DNA of 64,000 nt from Phytohabitans maris. GTDB lineage: Bacteria; Actinomycetota; Actinomycetes; Mycobacteriales; Micromonosporaceae. The notes below the pieces were generated by a model. It searched no databases, had not been told where the DNA came from, and was given only the letters and a program-made list of their open reading frames with translations. A program made the translations under genes and the position numbers. The stretch spans positions 1 through 64,000 of the forward strand of contig NZ_JAVHUY010000035.1 in assembly GCF_031085175.1 (NCBI RefSeq), in the 5' to 3' direction. Of the stretch, positions 44,242-53,339 are shown piece by piece; position 1 is the stretch's first letter; every line of letters begins with the position of its first letter.

Positions 44242-45245
44242 ACCGTCTCCCGTTCCTGCGCCGCCCGGTCCAGGTGATGGCAGGCGACCAGCGCGCCGTC
44301 GGCCACGGGGCGGGGCTCCGGGCGTTCCTGGGCGCAGATGTCGGTGGCGAGCCGGCACCGCGGGTGGAAAGCGCATCCCGGCGGCGCGTGCCCCGGCGCC
44401 GGCGGGTTGCCCGGGATGGCCGGCAGCCTTGTCTTGTACCGGTCCAGCCGCGGCGCCGAGGCCCACAGCCCCTGCGTGTACGGATGCCGCGGCCGCCGCG
44501 ACAGCTCGTCCACCGGTCCGGTCTCCACGATCCGGCCGGCGTACATCACGTACACGCGGGAGACCACCTCGGAGACCACGTCGAGGTCGTGGCTGATGAA
44601 GATCATGCCCATCCGCCGCTCCCGCTGGATCTCCCGGAGCAGATCGAGGATGCGCGCCTGCACGGTCACGTCGAGGGCGGTGGTCGGCTCGTCCGCGATG
44701 AGCACCTCCGGCTCCAGCGCGAGCGCCAGCGCGATCATGATGCGCTGCTGCATGCCGCCGGAGAACTCGTGCGGATAGCTGCGCAGCCGGTTGCCGGCGT
44801 CGCTGATGTGGACCGCGTCGAGCAGGTCGACCGCCGCCCGCCGGGCGTCCGCGCGGCTCATCCCGCGGCGCTTGACCAGCACCTCGCAGAGCGTCGTGCC
44901 GATCCGGAACACCGGATTGAGCGCGGTGAACGGGTTCTGGAAGACCATGGCGAACCTCTTCGTCGCCTGCCCGCTGAAGCCCGGTCTGGTCACCGCCGCG
45001 CTGAGATCCTCGCCGCGAAACCGCAGGTGGTCGACCTCGATGCGGGCCGGTGGTGTGCGCAGCAGTCCGAGCAGCGTACGGCCGGTCACGCTCTTGCCGG
45101 AGCCGGACTCGCCCAGGATCCCGACCGCCTCACCCTCGCCGACCGTGAGGCTGACGCCCCGTACGGCCGGGACGGTGCGGTCGGAGAGGCGGAAGGTGAC
45201 CCGCAGGTTGCCGAGGTCCACCAGGGGTGCGGGGGGAGTGTTCAA
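44238..45245 (-). CDS. Oligopeptide-type ABC importer ATPase (OppD-like)
   Basis: The 335-residue subunit has Walker A GESGSGKSV, Q-loop VFQNPFTALNP, signature FSGGMQQRI, Walker B VLIADEPTTALD and a C-terminal oligo_HPY cysteine motif (CAFHPRCRLATDIC). The preferred start is the TTG at 45245, which overlaps the permease stop as TTGA. A GTG 27 bp further in is possible. Confidence 0.92.
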   Translation of the reverse strand: MNTPPAPLVDLGNLRVTFRLSDRTVPAVRGVSLTVGEGEAVGILGESGSGKSVTGRTLLGLLRTPPARIEVDHLRFRGEDLSAAVTRPGFSGQATKRFAMVFQNPFTALNPVFRIGTTLCEVLVKRRGMSRADARRAAVDLLDAVHISDAGNRLRSYPHEFSGGMQQRIMIALALALEPEVLIADEPTTALDVTVQARILDLLREIQRERRMGMIFISHDLDVVSEVVSRVYVMYAGRIVETGPVDELSRRPRHPYTQGLWASAPRLDRYKTRLPAIPGNPPAPGHAPPGCAFHPRCRLATDICAQERPEPRPVADGALVACHHLDRAAQERETV

Positions 45246-46147
45246 CTGCGGTACCGCCCCTCGGGGTCGAAGACGTCGCGCAGGCCGTCGCCGAGGAAGT
45301 TCACGCCGAGCAGGAGCAGCGTCAGCCCGAGGCCGGGGAAGATCGCGTTCAACGGCTGCCGGGTCAGAAAGGACTGCGCTTCGCTGATCATGTTGCCCCA
45401 GGTCGGTTCCGGCAGCTGGACGCCGATGCCGAGGTAGCTCAGGGCCGCCTCGTACAGCACCGCGTCGGCGAAGCCGAGCGTCGCCTGGACCATCGCCACG
45501 CCGAGCACGAACGGGCCGATGTGCCGAAGCAGCAACCGGGTGTGCCCCATGCCGACCGCCCGTCCGGCCCTGACGAAGGGTCGCTTGCGCACCGAGAGCG
45601 TGGCGCCGCGGACCACCCGGACCATCGCCGGGAGCTGGTGGATCGAGATGGCGATGCAGACGTTCTGGATACCCGGCCCGAGGAAGGCCACGATCGCGAT
45701 GGCCAGCAGGATGCCAGGCACCGCCAGCAGCACGTCCACGATCCGGCCGACGATCGAGTCGACCAGGCCGCCGGCGTATCCGGCGACCAGCCCCAGCACC
45801 CCGCCGACCAGCAGCACCGTCGCGGTGACCACGAAGCCCACGAAGATCGACACCCGGGAGCCGAGGAGCATTCGGCTGAACACGTCGCGGCTGTAGCCGT
45901 CGGTGCCGAACCAGTGTGCCGCCGACGGCCCGGCGAACCGCTGTGTGGAGGTGGAGACGAGAGGGTCGTGTGGCATGATCCACGGCGCCAGCGCCGCCAC
46001 CACGATGACGAACGCCACCACCGCGAAACCGGCCAGCGGCATCCAGCCCAGCTCGCGCAGCACCGCGGCACGGCGGCGCGGCGGCGCTTCCTCCTCGGGT
46101 AGCCCTTCGGCGGTCGACGTGGGGTCGGTCAGCTCACTTGTCCGCAT
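45242..46147 (-). CDS. ABC importer permease (OppC-like)
   Basis: The 301-residue permease has a long cytoplasmic N-terminus rich in Glu and Arg, then the OppC loop HWFGTDGYSRDVFSRMLLGSR and the EAA-type region RAVGMGHTRLLLRHIGPF. It overlaps the OppB-like gene by 14 bp and the ATPase gene by 4 bp. Confidence 0.92.
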   Translation of the reverse strand: MRTSELTDPTSTAEGLPEEEAPPRRRAAVLRELGWMPLAGFAVVAFVIVVAALAPWIMPHDPLVSTSTQRFAGPSAAHWFGTDGYSRDVFSRMLLGSRVSIFVGFVVTATVLLVGGVLGLVAGYAGGLVDSIVGRIVDVLLAVPGILLAIAIVAFLGPGIQNVCIAISIHQLPAMVRVVRGATLSVRKRPFVRAGRAVGMGHTRLLLRHIGPFVLGVAMVQATLGFADAVLYEAALSYLGIGVQLPEPTWGNMISEAQSFLTRQPLNAIFPGLGLTLLLLGVNFLGDGLRDVFDPEGRYRS

Positions 46148-47084
46148 AGCGCACCCGCGGGTCCAGCATCGCGTACACGATGTCGACGATCAGGTTGATC
46201 ACCACGTAGGTGAGCGTCACCAGCAGGACGATCGCCTGGATGACTGGGTAGTCCCGCCGCTCGATGCTGGACAGCAGCAGCGTGCCGAGGCCGGGCAGGT
46301 TGAACACCCGCTCGGTGACGAGACTGCCACCGAGGAGGCTGCCCAGGTTGAGCCCGACCACGGTGACGATGGGGATCAGCGCGTTCTTCAGCGCGTGCCG
46401 GTACAGGATGCGGCGCCGCCCGAAGCCGGACGCCTGCGCGGTGACCACGTAGTCCTGCGACAGCACCTCCAGCATGGAAGTGCGGCTCATCCGGGTGACG
46501 ATCGCCGCGTACAGCGCGCCGAGGGTGATGGCGGGAAGCACGAAGCCCTGGAGCGAGGTCCACAGCCCCTCGCTGAGCGGCCGGTACCCGGACGTGGGGA
46601 ACCAGCGCAGGTTTACCGCGAAGACCAGCATCAGCATCATGCCGACGAAGAAGCTGGGCACCGAGACGCCGACCAGGCTGGCGGAGAGCGCCACGCGGTC
46701 CGCCGCCTTCCCCTTGTGCGCGGCCGCCACCACGCCGGCGGGAATCGCCAGCACGACGGTCAGGAGCGTGGCGAGCAGCGCCAGGGTCAGCGTGACCGGC
46801 ACCCGCGGCATGATCAGGTCGGTGACCGGGCGGCGCAGCTGGACCGAGTTGCCGAAGTCGCCGCGCGCCAGGTCACCGAGCCAGGTCAGGAACTGCGTGT
46901 AGATCGGATCGTTGAGGTGCAGCTGCTCGCGCAGCCCTTCGATCTGCTCCGGGGTGGCGTTCTCCCCCACCATGGCCAGCACCGGGTCACCAGGCACCAC
47001 CCGGACCAGGATGAACAGGCCGACGGCGAGAAGAAAGAGGGTCGGTATCGTGTGCAGCAGCCGCTTGACGATGTACCTGAACAC
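46134..47084 (-). CDS. ABC importer permease (OppB-like)
   Basis: The 316-residue permease has the typical opening MFRYIVKRLLHTIPTLFLLAV, the RVVPGDPV motif, LHLNDPIYTQFL and the EAA-type region VTAQASGFGRRRILYRHALKN. AAGGAGGTGA stands 5 nt before the GTG start, an unusually strong ribosome site. It follows the binding-protein gene by 47 bp. Confidence 0.92.
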   Translation of the reverse strand: MFRYIVKRLLHTIPTLFLLAVGLFILVRVVPGDPVLAMVGENATPEQIEGLREQLHLNDPIYTQFLTWLGDLARGDFGNSVQLRRPVTDLIMPRVPVTLTLALLATLLTVVLAIPAGVVAAAHKGKAADRVALSASLVGVSVPSFFVGMMLMLVFAVNLRWFPTSGYRPLSEGLWTSLQGFVLPAITLGALYAAIVTRMSRTSMLEVLSQDYVVTAQASGFGRRRILYRHALKNALIPIVTVVGLNLGSLLGGSLVTERVFNLPGLGTLLLSSIERRDYPVIQAIVLLVTLTYVVINLIVDIVYAMLDPRVRYADK

Positions 47085-47131
47085 CGGTCACCTCCTTCTT
47101 CTCGTCCGCGCCCAGTCCGTCACGAAGGCGT

Positions 47132-48736
47132 CTAGTCCGCGACCCAGACGTTCCACATCCGCACGGAGTCGAAGGTGTCCGCCTGCAGCCCGTTGACCCG
47201 GTCGTTGACGCCGTAGAGCGTCGAGCTCAGGTAGAGCGGCAGGATCACCGCGTCGTCCTTGAGCTTCTTCTCGAGCTGGGCGAAGAGCGCCTTGCGCTTC
47301 TCCCGGTCGACCGTGGCGGTCGCCTCGTCGTAGATCTTGTCGTACTCCGGGTCGCAGTAGCCGTACCGCTTGCTGGCGTTGCAGTAGTAACGCACGTAGA
47401 ACACGTCGGGCGTGGTCATGAACGTGCCGCCGGCCGAGTTCATCTGGTACTTGCCGCCGGCGCCCCGGGACAGGAACGTGGCATGCTCCAGCTTGTTCAC
47501 CTTGACGTTGAGGCCGACCGCGGAGAGCTGCTGCTCGGCAACGACGGCGTTGGAGCCCTGGTACGGCGGGCCGCCGGCGATCAGCTCGATCGGCTCGTTG
47601 TGGTAGCCGGCCTCGGCGAGCGTCTGCTTGGCCTTCGCCGGGTCGTAGTTGTACGGCCAGTAGTCGTGCGCGCCAGGCACGTACCAGTTCACCTCCGGCG
47701 GCACGTACCCGCCGGTGACCCGGCCGTAGCCGAAGTTCGTGGTGTCCAGGAACTTCTGCCGGTCCAGCGCGTAGGTGATCGCCTGCCGCACCTTGAGGTT
47801 GTCGATCGGCGGGCCGGAGGCGAGGTTGAGCGAGAGCACCACCCAGCTCGACCCGTCCGCCTTGAGCACGCTCACGTCCGGCAGGGCGTCCAGCCGCTCC
47901 ACTTCGGAGGGTGCCACCCGGATGTCCACGTCGAACTGCCCGGTCTCCAGGCCCGCGGCCGCCGCACCGTCCTCCGGCACGACCTGGAACTCGATCCGCT
48001 CCAGCATCGCCTGCCGGCGCCCGGAGAGACCGTCCGGCTCGGCGTCCACCGGCTTGTACTTGTCGAACGGCACGATCACCGCCCGCACCTCGGGCTCGAA
48101 CGACTCGACCTTGTACGGCCCGCTGCCGATCGGGCGGGTCGCCTGGGCGCCGTTGTCCGCCGAGCCCTTGGGTACGATCACCGCACTGATCGGGGCGGCC
48201 AGGTCGTCCACAAGGGACGCCTTAGGCTCGTTCAGCTTGATGGAGACGGTCAGGGGGTCCACCAGGTCGACGCTCTTCACCTCGCCGAGCTCGTTGTCGA
48301 ACTCAGCGTTGGCGTTGAAGTAGTCCAGCGAGTACTTCACGTCCTCGGCGGTGATCGGCTGGTCGTTGTGGAAGTACAGCCCTTCGCGGATCTTGAAGGT
48401 GAACTCGGTGGCGTTGTCGTTGACGGTCCACGACTCGGCGATCAGTGGCTTGGGTTCCAGCCGGCTGTCGACCGTCACCAGCCCTTCGAAGACCTGCCGG
48501 TAGAACTGCCAGCTCGACGTGTTGCTGTCGCTGAACGGGTCGGAGCTGCGCATGCCCGCGTACTGGCGGACCACGATGCTCCCGTGGGGCGCGTCTCCCG
48601 GCGCGGGCCGGGCGCTGTCGCCGCCGCTGCTGTCGCCGCTCTCTGACGAGCTGCACGCCGTGGCCACCAGGACCGTGGCCAGTACCACGGCGACGGCTCG
48701 GGGCACCGTGCGCGCTCGGGGTAAGAAAGAAGTCAT
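47132..48736 (-). CDS. Extracellular solute-binding lipoprotein, family 5
   Basis: The 534-residue protein has an N-terminal lipoprotein signal with lipobox VATACSSS and the family 5 fold (LIAESWTVNDNATEFTFKIREGL, FHNDQPITAEDVKYSLDY, VRQAITYALDRQ). The ATG at 48736 has GGAG 9 nt before it; a TTG at 48775 would put 13 extra residues in front of the signal and overlap the operator. It is the first gene of the importer operon, with site 4 of the block B motif 38-59 bp upstream. Confidence 0.92.
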   Translation of the reverse strand: MTSFLPRARTVPRAVAVVLATVLVATACSSSESGDSSGGDSARPAPGDAPHGSIVVRQYAGMRSSDPFSDSNTSSWQFYRQVFEGLVTVDSRLEPKPLIAESWTVNDNATEFTFKIREGLYFHNDQPITAEDVKYSLDYFNANAEFDNELGEVKSVDLVDPLTVSIKLNEPKASLVDDLAAPISAVIVPKGSADNGAQATRPIGSGPYKVESFEPEVRAVIVPFDKYKPVDAEPDGLSGRRQAMLERIEFQVVPEDGAAAAGLETGQFDVDIRVAPSEVERLDALPDVSVLKADGSSWVVLSLNLASGPPIDNLKVRQAITYALDRQKFLDTTNFGYGRVTGGYVPPEVNWYVPGAHDYWPYNYDPAKAKQTLAEAGYHNEPIELIAGGPPYQGSNAVVAEQQLSAVGLNVKVNKLEHATFLSRGAGGKYQMNSAGGTFMTTPDVFYVRYYCNASKRYGYCDPEYDKIYDEATATVDREKRKALFAQLEKKLKDDAVILPLYLSSTLYGVNDRVNGLQADTFDSVRMWNVWVAD

Positions 48737-48773
48737 CTCTGTTCTCCGCCTCCAGCCGATGGCCCGGATGATC

Positions 48774-48795
48774 AATGGACCATTGGACTAACCTT
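48774..48795. promoter_or_regulatory. Block B operator-like motif, site 4
   Basis: The 22-bp element holds an 11-bp palindrome AATGG-A-CCATT (48774-48784) fused to ATTGGACTAACCTT (48782-48795), which reads AAGGTTAGTCCAAT on the minus strand. It is directly upstream of the importer operon. Confidence 0.6.
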
Positions 48796-48897
48796 AAAGT
48801 CCTTGTGTTTCGCCGCAAGATGCCGGGATGGCCCGCGGCCGGATGTAATCGGATCGTTGCCCGACCTCCACCGGACGGGCGGTGCCGTGTTGGCAGG

Positions 48898-49773
48898 TCA
48901 GGCGCCTGCCACCGCCAACGCGTCCACCCGCCGGGCCAGGAAGTCGCCGACCGTGGCGGCGATGTCGTCCGGTGCGTCCACGTGCATGTAGTGACTCGTG
49001 TGGAAGAACCGCACCTCTGTGCCGGGGATCCCGCTGCCGTACGCGAGCTTCTCGCCCTGCCGCCGCTCGTCGCTCGTGGAGGCGACCAGTAGGAGGGTCG
49101 GCGCGGTCACGTTCGCCAGGTAAGGGCCGACCTCGTCGGAGTCGACGCGGGCCGCCCGGAGCTGGGCCAGCACCTCGCGGGGCAACTTGCCGACCAGCTT
49201 GCCGCCCTCCTCGCGCAGCCCGAAGCGGAGCCCGCGCAGCCGGTCCTCGGACCAGACGGCGAGCGGGTGCGCCCGCTTGGCGTTCGCGATCGCGTCGTCG
49301 AAGGTATCGAACGGCCCCAGCCCGCGACCCACCCGCTCGTAGAACGCGTCCGCCGCCTCCAGCGAAGGCCACACCATCCGCGCCGGGTCGACCAGCACCA
49401 GACCGGCGACCTCGTCGGGGAAACGGCCGGCGATGTACGCACCCATCCAGCCGCCCCGAGAGTGCCCGATCAGCGTCGCCGGGCGATCGGTCAGCTGTTC
49501 CCGCACCGCGAGGACGTCCTGGGCACAGACGTCCGGCGTGTACCCGGTGGACGGCCGCTCGCTGTCCCCACAGCCGCGGTGATCCAGGGCGACGACGTGC
49601 ACCCGGTCGCCGAAGCGCTCGGCGAGCCGCTTTCCCAGCGGGTACCAGTTCCAGCAGTTCGAGCCGCAGCCGTGCAGCAGCAGGACCAGGTGGGCGCCGT
49701 CGCGGCCCCGCCACTCGATGCCGTGCTGTCGGATGCCGTTCGCCTGGATGTTGATGTCGGAGGGTTCGGACAC
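48898..49773 (-). CDS. Alpha/beta hydrolase
   Basis: The 291-residue serine hydrolase has the oxyanion segment LLHGCGSN, LDHRGCGDS, the nucleophile Ser105 in GHSRGG and the catalytic His in SHYMHVD. The chain layout resembles MhpC-type C-C hydrolases and enol-lactone hydrolases, but the substrate is unknown. It closes the five-gene operon that starts with the two deacetylase-like genes. Confidence 0.88.
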   Translation of the reverse strand: MSEPSDINIQANGIRQHGIEWRGRDGAHLVLLLHGCGSNCWNWYPLGKRLAERFGDRVHVVALDHRGCGDSERPSTGYTPDVCAQDVLAVREQLTDRPATLIGHSRGGWMGAYIAGRFPDEVAGLVLVDPARMVWPSLEAADAFYERVGRGLGPFDTFDDAIANAKRAHPLAVWSEDRLRGLRFGLREEGGKLVGKLPREVLAQLRAARVDSDEVGPYLANVTAPTLLLVASTSDERRQGEKLAYGSGIPGTEVRFFHTSHYMHVDAPDDIAATVGDFLARRVDALAVAGA

Positions 49774-49791
49774 TGCTTCCCGTACCTTTCG

Positions 49792-50658
49792 CTAGAACAC
49801 GCTGCGGGGCGCCGCCGTATGCGCTGGCGCCCCCGCGTCGCCGGTGCCGGAGCCGCCGTCGACGTGCAGGATCTCCCCGGTCACCCAGCCGGACTCCGGA
49901 GCCGCGAGGAAGGTGGCGGCCGCGACGACGTCCTCGGGCCTGCCGAGCCGGCCCAGCGGCAGGCTGCGCCGCACCGCCGCGCGGTAGTCGTCGGTGGAGA
50001 CGTGCCCCGACCGCGGCACGAGGCCGGGCGCGACCGCGTTCACCGTGATGTCGTGCTCCCCCAGCTCCAGGGCGAGCACCTTGGTGAGCATGTTGACCGC
50101 CGCCTTGGCGGCGGAGTGGGAGGCGCCGCCCTTGCGGGCCTTCCGCGCGGCGCCCGAGCTGAACAGGATGATCCGGCCGCCCCGCCCGCTGGCGACCATC
50201 GCCCGCCCGGCCGCCTGCGCCACATTGAAGCTGCCGGTGACCGTGCTCTCCAACTCCTGCCGGAACAGCTCCGCCGGCATCCGCAGCGCATGCCCGAACG
50301 AGCTGCGCCCGACGCTGCAGACCAGGATGTCCAGCCCGCCGTGGATCCGGGTGACCGTGTCGACCCAGCGGGCGCAGTCGGCCGGCTCGCGCACGTCGCC
50401 GGTGAGCGCCACCACCCCCGGTGGCGGATCCCCCGGCGCCCAGCTGGCCGCCGCGGCGTCGTCCACGACGGTGCCGGTGCCAGGGCCCGCCGCGACCACC
50501 TCCCCCGCCGCGGCGGCCAGCGGCTCCGGGCGCAGGTCGGTCAGCGCCAGGTGTACCCCGCCGGCCCGCCACGCCCGCGCGATCGCCAGTCCCATGTTCT
50601 CGCCCACGCCGGCGATCAGTGCGACCTTGCCGTCCAACCGGAAGCTCGGGTACGCCAT
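49792..50658 (-). CDS. Short-chain dehydrogenase/reductase with His at the catalytic Tyr position
   Basis: The 288-residue Rossmann protein has the nucleotide motif AGVGENMGLAIA (TGxxxGxG variant), a CSVG in place of NNAG, the catalytic Ser167 or Ser168 (FSSGAA), and Lys185 of the YxxxK motif. The Tyr is His181 (HSAAK). Without Tyr the usual proton transfer cannot work in the standard way, so activity may be altered or lost, or another residue may stand in. A GTG 6 bp upstream (50664) is an alternative start, overlapping the upstream stop. C-terminal HVDGGSG is normal for the family. Confidence 0.85.
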   Translation of the reverse strand: MAYPSFRLDGKVALIAGVGENMGLAIARAWRAGGVHLALTDLRPEPLAAAAGEVVAAGPGTGTVVDDAAAASWAPGDPPPGVVALTGDVREPADCARWVDTVTRIHGGLDILVCSVGRSSFGHALRMPAELFRQELESTVTGSFNVAQAAGRAMVASGRGGRIILFSSGAARKARKGGASHSAAKAAVNMLTKVLALELGEHDITVNAVAPGLVPRSGHVSTDDYRAAVRRSLPLGRLGRPEDVVAAATFLAAPESGWVTGEILHVDGGSGTGDAGAPAHTAAPRSVF

Positions 50659-50660
50659 GC

Positions 50661-51503
50661 TCACCGCACCTCGTCCAGGACGGTCGCGTCGAACCCGTCC
50701 AGCAGCGGCGCGAGCGCCTGGAACAGCGGCATCGGCACGCCCGCCTCCTCGGCGACCGCAATCGACCGCTCCACCCCTCGCCGCGGGTGGTTGGGATGGT
50801 GGTACGCCCAGTCGGTCAGCGCCCGGTTGGCACCGCTGCCGGCGCCGATGAACGGCCGCAGCTTGTTCGGCTCCACGCCCAACGCGCGGGCCAGCCGCAG
50901 CGCCTCGTAGTCGGCTCGGAGGGCGGCGAAGAGCAGCAGGTTGTTGACCATCTTGGCGACCTGCCCGGCACCGACCGGGCCGACCAGGCACACATGCGTG
51001 GCGAACGCGGCCAGCGCCGGACGGCAGGCGTCCAGCACCGCTTCCGCGCCGCCGCACATCAGCGTCAAGCCGCCGGTACGGGCCCCGTGCTCGCCGCCGA
51101 CCAGGGCGGCGTCCATCAGGTGTACCCGCTGGGCGGCGGCCCGGCCCGCCATCTCCCGGCAGGTGTCCGGGCGGATCGACGCGCTCACCGCGACGACCGT
51201 GCCCGGGCGGGCGGCGCCGAGCACGCCGTCCGGCCCGCCGAGCACGTCGCGCACCTGCGCGTCGTCGACCACCACGACGAGGACCAGGTCACTGGCGGCG
51301 GCGACCTCGGCGGCACCGGCGACGGACCGGGCCCCCGCCTCGGCCGCGGCCGCCCGCGCGCCGGCGCTGACGTCGGTGGCCACCACGCTCCAGCGGTCGC
51401 GCAGCAGCCAGCCGCCGATCTCCCGGCCCATCTTGCCCCAGCCCACGACGCCCACCGTGGACTTCTCCCGGGTCAGCGGCGCCGGCGCCACCAGCTCAGG
51501 CAT
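50661..51503 (-). CDS. 3-Hydroxyisobutyrate dehydrogenase-family NAD(P)-dependent oxidoreductase
   Basis: The 280-residue protein has an N-terminal Rossmann motif VGVVGWGKMGREI (GxGxxG with W in place of the first x-G step), a substrate loop DAALVGGEHGARTGGLTLMCGG and the catalytic lysine in GAGQVAKMVNN. Usual substrates are beta-hydroxy acids or tartronate semialdehyde. It overlaps the deacetylase-like gene by 8 bp. Confidence 0.87.
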   Translation of the reverse strand: MPELVAPAPLTREKSTVGVVGWGKMGREIGGWLLRDRWSVVATDVSAGARAAAAEAGARSVAGAAEVAAASDLVLVVVVDDAQVRDVLGGPDGVLGAARPGTVVAVSASIRPDTCREMAGRAAAQRVHLMDAALVGGEHGARTGGLTLMCGGAEAVLDACRPALAAFATHVCLVGPVGAGQVAKMVNNLLLFAALRADYEALRLARALGVEPNKLRPFIGAGSGANRALTDWAYHHPNHPRRGVERSIAVAEEAGVPMPLFQALAPLLDGFDATVLDEVR

Positions 51504-52416
51504 CGACGGTTTCCCGCGGCGTCGCCGGCTCGCCCGCCGGGTGGCTGGCGGACGCCAGTACCGCGGTGGCCACCTCGTCGCTGGTGGACAACCACACGCC
51601 GTCGCGACCCTGGATGTGGTCGATCAGCTTGGCCAGCGCGTCGCTGCGGCCGGGCCGACCGCTGATGAACGGGTGCAGCGAGTAAGGCACGTACACCGGC
51701 GCGTCCACCGACTCCGCGTGCAGCGAGTCGAAGGTGCTGCGCCAGATCGCGAACGCCACGTCCGGGTCGCCGCCGAAGCCGCTGCGCCCGTACGTGCGCA
51801 TGTCGCCGTACGGCTGCCGGACCACCTCGACGCCGGTCCGGTCGCCCATGGTCAGCAGGTACGGCAGGTCGGTGATGAACGAGTTGCTGTTGTACTTCAG
51901 CCCTTCCTCCAGTACCAGCTCCGGCGTGTGCGGGCTCTGGTGGCAGGAGCGCCAGCCGGTCACCGGCGCCCCGGTCAGCTGTCGCAGCAGCCCGAGCGTG
52001 GTCTGGAAGATCTCCCGCTCCTGCTCCTTCGGCAGGTTGGTGGCGATCTCGTGGTGGTAGCCGTGGCCGGCGATCTCGTGCCCATCCGCGGCGATGGCCA
52101 GGACGGTGTCCGGGTAGTGCTCGGCGATCGCCCCGCAGATCGTGAACGTCGCCTTTACGTCCCGCTCGCGCAGCACCCGCAGCACCCGGGCGATGCCCTT
52201 GGTGCGCCCGTACTCCTGCTCGGTGTACGTCTCGTAGTCCACCCGCCCGTTCGACCCGACCCGGGTGTTGGCGGCCTCGTTGCCCTGGTAGTTGAAGACG
52301 ATGTTGACGGCCGTCCGGTAGGGCGCCGGCCAGGTGATCTGGTCGTCGATGAAGCGCTCCGTTGCGGCCGACCCGCTGTCGGTCCGCTGCCGGCACACCG
52401 CGCAGTCGTGAAGCAT
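51496..52416 (-). CDS. Polysaccharide deacetylase-fold protein, PuuE/cyclic-imidase-like (copy 1)
   Basis: The 306-residue protein has a NodB-type fold: IVFNYQGNEA at the position of the TFDD metal motif, HEIAGHGYHH (HxxxH metal site), GWRSCHQSPH for the catalytic loop, and YSLHPFI for the last motif. This sub-group without a signal peptide includes cytoplasmic PuuE-type allantoinases and cyclic imide hydrolases rather than cell-wall deacetylases. The first Asp of the metal triad is Asn here (FNYQ). GGAGG stands 7 nt before the ATG. Confidence 0.8.
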   Translation of the reverse strand: MLHDCAVCRQRTDSGSAATERFIDDQITWPAPYRTAVNIVFNYQGNEAANTRVGSNGRVDYETYTEQEYGRTKGIARVLRVLRERDVKATFTICGAIAEHYPDTVLAIAADGHEIAGHGYHHEIATNLPKEQEREIFQTTLGLLRQLTGAPVTGWRSCHQSPHTPELVLEEGLKYNSNSFITDLPYLLTMGDRTGVEVVRQPYGDMRTYGRSGFGGDPDVAFAIWRSTFDSLHAESVDAPVYVPYSLHPFISGRPGRSDALAKLIDHIQGRDGVWLSTSDEVATAVLASASHPAGEPATPRETVDA

Positions 52417-52444
52417 TCTGGACACCTCCGGGGTGAGGGGCTGG

Positions 52445-53311
52445 CTAGTCGAGGACGCGCTGGAAGTACTCGGCGGCGTCGCGGCGCCGGCAGATCCAGA
52501 CGTTGGGGTGGCTGCGGGCGTACTCCACACACTCGACCAGCGCCGAGATGCCGAAGGGCCGGCCGTAGTAGGTGGGGTGGAGCGTGGCCGAGACGATCCG
52601 GGGCTGGTCGCTCACCTCGCGCCGCACCTGGTCGAAGCCGCGCTTGAAGATCTCCACGTAGACGCTGGGAGGCGCGCCGAAGCGGCGAAAGAGCACCGCG
52701 TCGTTCACCTCGTCCATGCGCGGCATCGCGATGAGCTTGCGGTCGCCGTCCCGCCCGACCACGACCGGCTCGTCCGCGTGGCGGAAGTCCTTGCAGTAGC
52801 GGTACCCCTCGCGCAGGAGGCTGGCAACGGTGTGGTCACCGCGCTGTCCGCCCTGGCTGGACCAGCCGACCGGCCGTACGCCGGTCATCCGCTCCAGGAT
52901 CTCGGTGCAGCGCTGGACCTCGGCCAGGTCTTCCTTCTCGTCGAGCATGAACATCCGCTGTGCCTGGGAGTACCCGTGACCGACCAGCTCGTGTCCGGCC
53001 GCGACCAATTGGTTGGCCAGGTCGGGGTAGAGCTCGACCGCGCGAGCGCTGGTGGAGAGCGAGACCTTCACGTCCAGCTCGTCGAAGACCCGGGCGAGGC
53101 GGGGCAGGCCGGTGGTGGCGCCGTACTCGTACCACGACACCGAGGTCCAGTCGGTCTTTCCCAGCCGCCTGGCCTCCTCCGGAAACTCGGGTGTCATGGC
53201 CATCTTGGTCATCGGCAGGCCGTCCCAGGCCTCGAACGCCACCCCGATGGTGAAGATGACCTCGGTACCCGGCGGCATCTCCACATCGACGGAACCATCC
53301 ACGTCCGGCAT
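52445..53311 (-). CDS. Polysaccharide deacetylase-fold protein, PuuE/cyclic-imidase-like (copy 2)
   Basis: The 288-residue paralogue of the next gene keeps HELVGHGYSQ (second His replaced by Gln), GWSSQGGQRGDHT and ATLHPTYYGRP. The first motif is VIFTIGVAFEAWDG. Key metal residues therefore differ from copy 1, so only one copy may be fully active, or they may form a mixed assembly. GAGGAG lies 4 nt before the ATG at 53311; an ATG at 53323 would add 4 residues. It heads a five-gene operon, with two operator-like sites upstream. Confidence 0.75.
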   Translation of the reverse strand: MPDVDGSVDVEMPPGTEVIFTIGVAFEAWDGLPMTKMAMTPEFPEEARRLGKTDWTSVSWYEYGATTGLPRLARVFDELDVKVSLSTSARAVELYPDLANQLVAAGHELVGHGYSQAQRMFMLDEKEDLAEVQRCTEILERMTGVRPVGWSSQGGQRGDHTVASLLREGYRYCKDFRHADEPVVVGRDGDRKLIAMPRMDEVNDAVLFRRFGAPPSVYVEIFKRGFDQVRREVSDQPRIVSATLHPTYYGRPFGISALVECVEYARSHPNVWICRRRDAAEYFQRVLD

Positions 53312-53339
53312 GCGACTCCTCATGCATCTAGATATAACC

